A stretch of 64,000 nucleotides of DNA, taken from positions 39,844,862 to 39,908,861 of the forward strand of contig CM034233.1 of NCBI GenBank assembly GCA_019916065.1, in the 5' to 3' direction. This stretch comes from Vitellaria paradoxa. Lineage: Eukaryota; Streptophyta; Magnoliopsida; Ericales; Sapotaceae. How positions within the stretch are numbered: the first letter of the stretch is position 1; each line of letters starts with the position of its first letter. Below the pieces are notes generated by a model, which worked only from the letters and a program-made list of their open reading frames with translations, had not been told where the DNA came from and did no database searches. Positions 27,601 to 39,600 of this stretch are shown here, piece by piece. The position numbers and the translations under genes are program-made.

Positions 27601-30600
27601 TATATATTTTCAAATGCTGATATTAAAGTAAAATGGAAAAGAGTAATAAAAATATAAGATCCTAATATGTTTAGAGTAGGAATTACGAATCTAATAAATG
27701 AAACTCAACAAATAATTTAGACAAGCAATGGTGGTTTTTTTTTTTTTTTCTCTCGCTCTCTCCCTTCTTTTTCAAGATGGGAAGCAGCAATTAAACGATA
27801 TAAAGGGAACTAAGATAATTGAAACAAATGGGTAAGATTTAATATCAACTCCATGCAATTCACATTGCCATATTATATAAGCTTTTATCATAATTAACAG
27901 TGAGAGAAGTGTACCTTAATTCAAATCTTTGCTCCAAACTATGTGAAATGCCCCATATTGAAATTATAAAATTCAACTCTTTTATATATATATTTTTTAT
28001 TTTTTAAATCAGAACATTGCTGAGCTACTGGAGAATAACTGGAGCTTCGCCAAAGGGTTGTCGGAGCTTCGTCGTCTGGTCGCAGAGGTTGCTGGGTCAT
28101 TGGTGACGTTTCCTGACGGTGGCAATGACGGTGGGAGGTTCACCAGAGTTGATTTTGGGTGGAAAGGAGGATGTGATATGGAGGACCTTTGGAGAGTAGG
28201 TCTCACTCTCTGAGCTGTTGGGGCGTGTGGGCTTGCAGGAGGAGCTTTGCTTGGGTTCGTGAGACTTGCCAGAGCAATGCAAAGGTGGTGCTATAGTTGG
28301 ACAGTAGCGGGAAGAAGGCTCTTGATTGATTTTTTAGCTTTGATACCAATTGACGCAACACAAGAGAGCAAGAAAACGAAAGTAACAAAATATTAATAAC
28401 TAAAAAACTAATTTAAAATTCTGGATTCAATTTCATTCAAAACTATCTTTCTTACAGTTCCTAGCCTTTATATAGGCTAGGGCTGAAAATCAAATGAAAT
28501 AAAATTTTTTTATCTAAGGTAAGTAAATAACATAAATTAAGGAAAGTAAATCAGTCGTTGAAATAGATTGATATACATTATTGGACCTATTTCCTAATAG
28601 TTTAAGCTCTTGGGGCAATTGATGACTTAACATGGTATCAGAGCTCTGGTTTCGAGAAGTCCTGGGTTCGAATCTTGTTATTCCCCATTTATTGTTGTGC
28701 ACTTTGTTTACTTTTGTTTGTGCCCCTTATTTGATTTGGTTTGCTTGTCTCTACTTTACGTTCAAATTGGGGTTGCATGTGAGGGGGAGTGTTGAAATAA
28801 CTTGATATACGTTTTTTTTTTTTTTTTTTTTTGTTAGGTAAGCGGGGGAAGGGGAGACTCGAACCCGAGCCGGGTGGGCGGGCGCAGATACTCTCAACCA
28901 ACCGAGCTAAGGCCACGCTCAAATAACTTGATATACGTTGTTGGGCCTATTTCCTAATAGTTTAAGCTTTTGGGACAATTGGTGACTTAACATAAATCAA
29001 TTCCAAAAATTCTCAATGCCTAAATAATCCTATCCAATTTATTATGAAACATCCAACATGATCCCCATCACGTTTACATCATTAGATAGACCCATTTCCC
29101 AACAAATTTAGACTCCTATTTTAACTAAGACTCCTATTTAACTAAGGAAATACATTCAAATCAAAAGCAAATATAGCAAATGCATATTAAAAGGACAAAA
29201 GCAAATATTTAGCAAATCTCTAAGCAATTCAGTCTTAGCTTGTTACGTAGCGCCACAATATGGAGTTCAATCAATTTTATTTTATAGGGTTTGTATGGCT
29301 TAGGCTTCCTTCAGCGGAGCTTGACGTGCTCATTTGTAAGCATTCTTCAGTGGCTGCCCTTGGCCTTCATCATTCACCTCCCCTTGAAGAACGAGTTTGT
29401 CCCCAAACTCAAAATTTGGAATATCCTAACCCAACATAATTTTATACTCCCAAGTGGCATCTTCGATTGGTAATGATTCCCACTGAACCAAAATTTCCTT
29501 CTTGATCGTTCACCTTTCCTAACTTGACGATGATCCAACACTTTCACCGGCTGCATAACCACATTACCACCATCATCTATACGAGGAGGGCGAGAAATAA
29601 CAAAACTAGGATTGCCGACCTACTTTTTCAGCAAGGACGTGTGAAAAAGGGGATGAATATGAGCCTCCCTTGGTAATTCGAGCTTGTAAGCAACCTCACC
29701 AATTTTTTCCATCAACAAATATTGCTCATAAAAGCGATTACCAAGCTTGTACAGTGCCTATACGATTAAATAGCTCCTCTTGATTGCCTTTGTCATAATA
29801 ACTTTTCATGCAAATGTTTAACATTTAAGATTGGCCTTCAATTCTTTAATAAGTTCTTCCCTATCCAACAATTCTCGGTCAACCTTGTCGTTACGCGAAT
29901 CTCCAATGGAATAACTTACCTCCCTCATACATACTCAAAAGGGGTCCTATTTATGGAGGCTTGGTGAGCTGTATTGTACCAATACTCAACCCATGCTAGA
30001 TAGTCCTCCCGCCTCTTAAGATTTTGTATACATAGCATCTCAATTTGGTTTCATGCCTAGGTGATCAACCATGGAGGTTATCTTTCTCCTGAGAAGGTTA
30101 ATGAAACAGTATAGAGAAGGTCAAAAAGATTTACATATGGTGTTCATTGATTTAGAGAAGGCTTATGACCGGGTTCATAGGGAGATTCTATGGAGAGTAT
30201 TAGAAAAGAAAGAAGCGTGTGTCGCATATATTTAGGCGATAAAGGACATGAATGATAGAGTCATGACATCTATACGGATGACTGGTGGAGACACCAAAGA
30301 GTTTCCTATCATGATTGGTCTACACCAAGGCTCAACGTTAAGCCCATACTTGTTTGCTCTAGTTATGGATGAAATTACAAGACATATTCAGAATGAGGTG
30401 CCGTGGTGTATACTATTTGCAGATAATATTGTTTTAGTAGATGAGATGAGAGAAGGAGTGAATGCTAAGCTAGAATTGTGGCGGGAACGTTAGAGACAAA
30501 AGGGTTTAGGCCAAGTCGATACAAACGGAATATATGGAATGCAAGTTTAGTCAAAGTAGAGTAACTGGTAGCGTAGAAATAAGTTTAGGCACACAAAAGA

Positions 30601-33600
30601 TTATAGAGAAAGAAAACTTTAGGTACCTTGGATCTATGGTGCAACAAGATGGAGGGATTGATACTGATGTGAGTCACAGGATTCAGGCCGGGTAGACCAA
30701 ATGGAGGAGTGCTTTGAGGGTCTTATGCGATCAAAAAGTTCCCCTCAAGGTGAAAGGAAAGTATTATGATGTGGCAGTAAGACCAGCGTTGCTATGTGGA
30801 TCAGAGTGTTGGGTAGTAAAGCATAATCATGTTCAGAAGATGGCAGTTGCGGAGATGAGAATGCTAAGATGGATGTGCGGGATTACAAGGAGAGAGAGGA
30901 TTAGGAACGAGGAGATTATGGACAAAGTAGGAATATCACTGATTGAAGATAAAGTGAGAGAAAATCGATTAAGATGGTTCGGTTATATTAGAAGGCGTCC
31001 AATGGAGGCACCTGTTAAAAGATGTGAAAGTATGGAGATTGCGAGGAGTAGGAGAGAAAGAGGAAGACTCAAGAGATGTTGGAAATAAACTATTAAATAT
31101 GACCTTGTCTACCTGGATTTAACGGAGGACATGGCCCTAAACAGATTTAATTGGCGTTGTCAAATCCATATAGCCGATCCCACCTAATGAGAAAAGGCTT
31201 AGTTTGGTTTGGTTTAGCATCTCAAATACTGTTGAGGGAAAATGCTGTTGAGGGTGCGATTGGTGACCTTCGTTTGCCTCTACGTTTGGGGATGATACGA
31301 AGAACTCATGGCCAATTAGGTCCTTGCAGTTTAACTTTCCAGATATTACTAATAAAGATTCAATTTCTATCCGTTATGGATCCCATGAAGCTTTACAATG
31401 TTATCAACAAACATCCTTGCAATTGACTTGGCAGTATACAGGTGCACTATGGCAATGAAATGCACGTATTTAGTTTGTCTGTCAACTATGACCAAGATTC
31501 CATTAAACCCATTAGATATAGGCAGCCCCTAAATAAAATTAGGATTAATATATTCCCACACTTGCTTTGGGATGGATAGTGGCTGCAAGAGACCACTCAG
31601 TTTGTGAGTCACTTTTTACCCACTGGCATGTATCACACTTAGCTACAAACTTCCGTACATCTTGCTTTATTCGTTTCAATGTGAACAATTTAGCAAGTCT
31701 CACCCATGTACTATAAACATCGGAATGCCCAGCTTCATTGGACTCATGAAAGTGTTTTAAGAAGTTTCCTTCGAAGCTGACCCATATTTGGAATACAAGC
31801 GTGTCCATGAAAAAGAAGGTGTTGCCTCTTAATTCATGGTCTACCATCCCTTCATCTTTAGTTATCATTTTGATTGACTCCTAGCACTTTTGATTTGAAA
31901 AGTACTTCATTCTTCAATTCTTGCCATGTCGCCCACTCTGGCCCGTAATATAGCTAATAACTCCCTTGTGTTGCTTCTCCTTGACAGTGTGTCTGCAAAT
32001 AAAATTTCCTGGTTGACTCTTAGTGCTTTTGATTTGAATGTACTTCATCCTTCAATTCTTGCCATATCGCCCACTGGGGCCCCGCAATGGCTAATAACTC
32101 CCTCACATTGCTTCTCCCCGACAATGCATTTGCAAATAAAATATTCCTAGCTTGGCCCGTGCAGAATGTCGTACTCGAATTGCATCAACTTGGCCACCCA
32201 CTTTTGCTATTTTGGAGTGATAATACGCTGCTCAAGCAAATACCATAATGACTGTTGGTTGGTTACAATTAATAATTTCTTCCTTAGTAAATAGGGTCTC
32301 CAAACCTGAGCAGCTTCCACAATAGTCAGTATCTCCTTTGCCTATACACTCCAGCCCTTTTCTATAGTCCCTAATGCCTTACTTGGGTATACTAAAGGCT
32401 GTCGTCCCTTCGGAGTCAATTCTGTCCCAATTCCTACATTGTTTGCATCCATATGTACCTTGAAAGTTTCTTGAAAATTTGGCATTACGAACGTTGGTGT
32501 AGAAGTTGTTGCTTCTTTCAACTGTTCAAAATCTTTCACTTTCCTTGGACCAACCAAATCCACCCTTTTTCCATATATCAGTCAATTGCTTGGCGATTGA
32601 TCCATAGTGCTCTGCAAATTTCCTTTAGTATCCTGTCAACTCCTGGTACCCTCCTAGTTTTGAAATATTTCTTGGTTTTGGCCAATTTTCCGCTTCGATC
32701 TTGTGTGCATTAACCTTTACACCCCAGTGGGAGATCATATGCTCGAGGTACTCAATCTCTTTTTGTGCAAATGCACACTTTGAGAACTTAATGTAAAATT
32801 GATGCAGGTCCTCACAGTGACCACCATGGGGTCGAAAGGCAGTTTTCTGCAAGTCATTTTCATGGACTTGTATCTGATTATGGGCAGCTCTTAGATCAAG
32901 TTTTGTAAAGTATTTGGAGCTTTCCAAGTTTATCGAGCATATCATCAATTGTTGGGATGGGAAATCGATCTTAACTGTCACCTCATTGAGAGCTCGATAG
33001 TCAGTGCACAACCCCTGGCCCCATTTTTTTTCTTGACCAGAAGCACGTGTGACGGGAAAGGACATAAGCTTGGTCTAATAAGCTCATTGGAAAGCATCTC
33101 ATTAACCTGTATCTCAATGTTCGTTTTCTGAAAATAGGCATTTGGGTATGGGGTAGCATTATCTGGTTGTTGCTCTGGCTTCAATGTGATCCAGCGATCA
33201 AAGTCTCTCTTTGGTGGAAGCATCTTGGGCTCCTTCAGAACTTCAGAAAATTCTGTAAAAATTTCTCGTACTTCCTTTGGCAATTCTGATGTCAATTCTT
33301 GGCCTTTTTGCAGTCTCATTCATCTTAACTGGTGTGTCCATTATGTAAATAGCATAGCATTGTGACCCAATCTGCCATAACCTATTCAGCTTATTAATCT
33401 CCATAGCTTTGGTGCTGGAAGGTCCCTGCATTATCAACTGAACCCACTGTTCTCCTTTTTAAAATTCCATAATTGGGCTTTGTAATTGGATACAATGTTG
33501 CCACTGAACACCAAAAACTATATCCAATCCCACAAGCAACAGTGCATAGAAGTTGGTACATGCTCTGTTCAAATCACTACAAATCATTTTTTCTCCACTT

Positions 33601-36600
33601 GCTACCTTGACCTCAAATTGTTTGATGGTTGTCACCAGCAAATTAAGTTTCTTGATGACCCGGGTGTTGATAAAATTATGGGATGATCCCTTGTCAATTA
33701 ACAGGGAATTTCCCAAGGAATTTCTTTATTGCTGATCCAAGCAACGGTGCGCAAGATATTTGGGCCTAGCTAGCCCAGCTAGTGCATGAATGGAAATTTC
33801 ATGATTAGCCCCCTTCATTCGTGGCCTTATCATCGCCACCAACCGCGGCTTGATCTGTTTATCCAGTGTCAACTTCACCTTCCTTGAGGGGTTCAATCAT
33901 GAATGCTTGTGACAGTTTGCATTTGTGGCTTCCAGCAAAGAGTTCATTACAATTAAAGCACAACATCCTCTGTCGTCATTGTTACATCTCTTCCTATGAT
34001 AATTTCTGTACTCCAGCTGGTATGGGTTTGCTTGGCGTCGTCCCAACTAATGGTAGTTTTGGCTAGCTTGTTTGATTGTTACTACTTGCCTGTATAGCCT
34101 TCCTTTGTTCTGGTCAAGCATTTCCATGCAAGTCCTTGTGGTGATCATCTTGTGTTGTTGTCAGTTGGATGGCTTGCCCGAGTGTGCAAGGCCGTGAGAC
34201 TCTATGCTCCTTGGAAAGTTTGGGTTTTAAGCCTCTTATAAATGACCCAATCACCAAATTAGCCAACTTCTCAATCTCCTCTAGGGGTGGAAACGAGTTG
34301 AGCCGAGCTAAATATCTACACGCTTGAACTCAACTTGAAGATTTGGTAGTAGGCTCAAGCTCGGCTTGCTAAAAGAAATATAGTATTTGAGATTGGCTCG
34401 CGAATAAGTCGTTTAAGCATTGAGCTCGAGATAAGCTCGAGTTTGAGCTTGAAAAGCTCAAATTCGAGCTCAAAATAAGCTCGTTAAGAGCAGGATGCAC
34501 TGAAGTAAAATATTTTTTTATCTTTCATTTTTTGGTGATAAATGAGCCTTTAAAAAAAAAAAAAAGCAAAAACAATTGTGCGCATAATACAGTTCGAAAA
34601 GTAAAATAGCACAAATGCACAATGTCCACCCCATTGCATCAATTCCTTCATTTCAGGTGACTACTCCATCACACTAAATTCCTGCTGAACCAACAACAAT
34701 GCATCATGCTAAACCGAATTGATTTCTCATTGAATAGTAACACTAAGTCTCCCACTGGAATCTGGATGATAGCTATATAAATGTCAAGCTTTCAAATCAT
34801 ACTAAGAACTTTTCCTGCCAGTTGGGTATTGTCTTTAATAGAAGATGTAGACCCTGTATATGTCAAGTTATAGGAATAGGATTTCCACATGGTAAACAAA
34901 GACTTGCATAAAAACATATTGCTTTGCATAAAAACATATTGCTTTTCTCTATCTCAAAATAAGATCCTAAAATTGCATTATGTCAAGATCCGAAAGTTGC
35001 ATTCTATCTCAAAACAAAGACTTGCATCACTAAAATCGCAGAGCCTAGAATGAAAATTTTCTGAATATTGCTTTTCTCCATCTCAAAATAAGATCCTAGC
35101 TCGCAAATTGGGGTGGGAAAAAAGAAAAGAAAAAAGGATATCAACATTCCCAACAACACTCCTATGTAACAGGAGCACTTGTTTCAGGCTGCTGCATGGT
35201 CTCTAGTGGCGTTCTTAAAAATCAGAAATTCATCATTCCTTCTCCTTCCTTGATGCAAACATAGTATATACCAAGAGAACTTCCGGGCCAGGCTTCTCCG
35301 GTAAATACCAATGAACAAATAGAAAGATAAGGCTGCACACAACAATAATGGCAACGAGCATCTCTGCTAAAGAAAGAAATTACAATTCTACCACAAATAA
35401 GAGCACCATATATTCATGAGAAGTCAACTAATTCAGTGAAACTTTTTCCCTTCTCTAATTACCATGAGCGCAGCTGCCTTTCTGCTCAAACATGAGAGGG
35501 AGAGTTGGAAGCAGAAATTATTATTAGTTGACTTTTGATTCTGCAGAATTTGTTGGCTTTGTATCAATTCACATTTCTAATTGGAAGTTTGATAATTATA
35601 TTCACCTGAATAATTCTCGTAGCCAATGATGTTATGACTTGTCAGTATATTAGTTGGTCAGGGACTGAAATTAAAAAAAAAAAAAAGAAAAAAAACTATC
35701 TATCGAAAAGTAAATACAAATAAAGATGGTACTTGAGTAATGTATTCATTGATTTTCAAGCCAATGAAATCAAGTTGATGTAATGAGGAAAAAATATAGG
35801 TAATAGAAAAAGGCTAGGATGGTGAGGAAGTTGTACAGATAGTGGAGCTTTGTCATGTTTTCGAGCTCTTGGGGAATGGGACCAGTCAACTTGTCACTAA
35901 AAACCATCAGTAGCTCTAAAACTAACCTGCAAACCTTTTAAACCTGAATCATCAAGAAAAATCAAATAATTTAAAGTATAACAAAGCATGTACTCACAGT
36001 TTCTCTATGTAAGACAATTTCTACAATAGGAGGGATGGGTCCACTCAGCATATTGTAGTTTAAACTCCGGATGAAATTCATTTATGACAACATACTAGTA
36101 TAAATTCACTTTTTTGAAAAGAATCAAATTGAGATAGTAGAAAATTTAGAACACTTACAACACAACAAAAGCAAACGACCAATCACCGATGGGATTTTCC
36201 CTGAGGGCTGATTTGCTTAAAAGTTAACCAAATGTACATCATGGCTCATATCTAAAAGACCCAACCAAATGTACATCAGACTCCTGAATTTGAACAATTC
36301 TGTTCTGCATATTTTGGAAAGCAGGCATTCCAAATGTTGTAGAAATTCTATCCCACATCAATGTATCTTCTGCAAAACTGACAAGAGCTTCTGCAAAAGA
36401 ATGATGCGTTTTTTCGCTTGATATAGCTAGAACCATTTCCATTTTCTGTAACTGTCCAGACCAACAAAATTTAATCCCTAATGGAGCAATTTGAAGAGAG
36501 TCATTGAAAACACAAGAAACTTTAAAAAGAGAATTTTTAACATTCCATGGGTTTACTAGTACTCAAAATACATCATGAATACAAGAAACACAAACCTGCA

Positions 36601-39600
36601 GATGAGTTTACTAGTGCTCAAAACACAGGAAACAAAAAATATACTCTAATCAATCCACATTACAAATACAATTTTTAGCATTTCATGAGTCAATAAAAAC
36701 GAAAATAAAATGACATTAAAAACAGCAGCATCACATTAACTTTGTGGCATCTTTCACAGAGTCACAAGTCCCTTAATTCACTATGTCAAAATCTAGAACT
36801 GCAAAACAGTGAAAAAAATATCATATAATTGGATGTAATTAAATACATTACTAATGAACATAAATACAAAATATGCTTACCATGTATGTAGCGTCACGTT
36901 GTTCTCAAGGAATGCGTTGTTCTCAAGGAATGCGCAAAGTCTTGCGGTTGTTTTTTCATCTACCCAAACACAAAATATCCAAATAAAAAATTTTAATAGG
37001 TACATCATTCTCTATAAATACAACTAAATAGTTAAAATAACACAAAAAATAATATTACTACCTTGGGCTTTTTCCTGACACCATGATGTGCATGAATCCA
37101 ATTGCCCCCACACATCGAAGCTTCAACAGTTTTAGTAGCCAAAATAGATTCTGAGGCTATAATGGAGATCAAAATTGCAAGAACTCAATTTTTATTTTTT
37201 CAACTTCCATAAAATTTCTTTTGAGACCCTATCATATACTTTCTCTAAGTTTTATTAAGTCATGTGAAAATCTATTTTTCTTCTTTTTTTCTCTTTCTAT
37301 ATTTCTCATCAATATTTTTATTAGGAAAATAGCCTTCATATACATAAATAAAGACAAAAAAAAGGTACAGTGGTACACTGTACATGCACAAGATAAGCAG
37401 TAGATGGTAATATAGAAGAGGGACAGTCATATAGAAGAGCCTTATTCATATAGAAGATACTCAGATGTGTTTTCGGTAAGTTCAAATCTAAATGACTTTC
37501 TTGTGATTGGTTCCCTTGTGTGAGGGCACAAAAATAAAGACAAAAAAGGGCACACATGTCAAATATTCAATAGAAGGTCATATAGAGGAGAGTCAAATTT
37601 ATTTTGTATTAAGTTAAGATCTTGAGTAAATTTCTTGGGATTTGTGTGCACCTCTAATTCAAGAGAAATGAATAGCCAAAATCATGAATGTTACGCCAAA
37701 CGTTTCACCATGAGGCTGCTTGTTCATTGACATCTGATTAATGCATGTGCATTTGTTTGTGGATTTGTGCACATAAATTATTGAAATACATGTCCGTCTT
37801 TTTGTCATTATTTCCACTCTGCTTTTTTTGTTATTTATCAAGCCTAATGTTTCAGAGGCATTATAAGTTACTAATGCTGTGTTTTTTTAATATATTATAG
37901 ATGAAAGCTTGGGCAAAAGCACATGATATCAATAGTTCAAAAGAACGAACTCTGAACTCGTTATCCATAATATCGTTGGTTGCTTTCCATCTCCAGGTAT
38001 GATTATTTAACCATATGTCATATGCTCTTAGATGAGGAAACATGTTATCTGTCACAGGGTAGAAATGGAGTGAATGAGGGTTATTAGGATTTGTGAAAAT
38101 TCAGAATAGATAACATTTTGTGCATACAATGTACAAGGTTGCTTGCCTTTTCTTTCTCAAAACGTCATCCAATTAGATGCTATCGTTGTTTGATAGTTAA
38201 TTGGTTTCCTTCTAGAATTTATATTTTATAGAGATACTGATGCACTTGTAAGGAATGGTTTTGATCCACTTGAAGGGTGATTAAAGAAATAGAGGCAGGC
38301 CAAGGAGCGCACATGTTGAGATTATAAGAAATGAAATTATTACCTCGAACTTTATTGAGGGCATGATTTGAATGGAACTAATTGGAGAATATGGTTCCTT
38401 GAAGTCTGTCCTAAGTAAATGGCACAAATGCCTGTTAAGTTGAGCATGGTTATACATGTTGTTCGACGTTACATTGAGACCTTCAAGTTTTTGGTTCATT
38501 TGAGTTTGGGAGTTTTCGTACCTCTATTACTTGAAAGTAGAGTCCTATCTTAATCTTCATTTATAGAATAATATTTTATGACTTAGGGAAGTTGGGGGGG
38601 GGGGGAGGGAGAGTTCCATGGATGATGGGGCTTTGGATGAGGTCCTTAAAAGGGTTTCAGCCCCAACTGACCCACCATCTTCGTGGACATTTTTCATATA
38701 ATTGATATTTGGCATGCATGACGACTATACCCATATCTAGTTCATATATGCTTGCAATGAAACATGAGTCATAATTTTTTGAAAGAGCTTGTAAATATAG
38801 AAATTCTTACAGGAAATGCAATTTAATATTGGGCTTATATAGACATGCAAAATTTTAAATTTGTTTACAGTTACAATTTGCACTAGCATGTTAGGTAAGT
38901 AGCTATTATCTAAAATGTGTCGTCAAATAGTTCAAGTAGTGGTGTCAACACAAATTTTGATCTTGGAAATATTTCTCGGTTTCTGTCGAAACTTGTGTTT
39001 ACAAATTTCCACCGCCTTGCTGGTAGTGTTGATTGTTTTGTTACTGGATTCATGTTTTTGATTTTGTTTGTTTGATTAATAAAGAAATAAAACCAAACCA
39101 AATCAAACCAAACCAAACCAAGCCTTTTCCCACTAGGTGGGGTCGGCTATATGGATTTGACGACGCCAATCAAATCTGTTTAGGGCCATATCCTTCGTTA
39201 AATCCAGGTAGGCAAGGTTATGTCTAATAGTCTATGAAACACGGATACTTCAAATTAGGCGCCGCACTCGTATCAGATATTTCGGGGATACGGATACGGC
39301 CGAATACGTATCGTGGCATATCCTAATTTTTTATTTTAAATTTTTTGCATAGGATACGGCTAGGATATTTCCAGGATACGGGAATGATACTTCCAGGATA
39401 CGGCGGGGGTCCAAATGTAATATTTTAAACCTTTTTGGGGGTGCAATTGATATGATAAAATTTTAGTAGTGGCCAAACTATAATTAACTAAAATAGATTG
39501 ATATGATTGAAGTTTGATCTAACTAAAATTTAGGAAATGAAAAAACTATTTTTATTTTGGGATATATGAAATTGTATTTGATACTTTTTGTTATATTTGT

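Larger units (their letters stand above)
29377..34285 (-). mobile_element. Ty3/gypsy (chromovirus-like) retrotransposon, degenerate
   Basis: Reading right to left on the - strand there are a gag zinc-knuckle region, protease, reverse transcriptase, RNase H, integrase, a chromodomain-like end and the purine tract next to the LTR at 29376. An RTE LINE is inserted at 30044-31214. The gag end is cut near 34285, where another repeat starts, and no 5' LTR was found to the right. All frames are broken. Confidence 0.85.

Noticed and set aside
28630..28680. TGGTATCAGAGC followed by GGGTTCGAATC as a further SINE or tRNA
   Set aside because: TGGTATCAGAGC is the standard LTR primer-binding sequence; the stretch looks like a piece of another LTR element, and no clear ends were found.
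28840..28915. tRNA-like A and B boxes that could be a tRNA gene
   Set aside because: There is no full cloverleaf. A poly(A) end and a 19 bp target duplication show it is a SINE. The same holds for 48181-48273.
36239..36442. 67-codon - strand frame as a small gene
   Set aside because: No domain is recognised; it lies beside the LRR-like pieces and may be unrelated intronic sequence.
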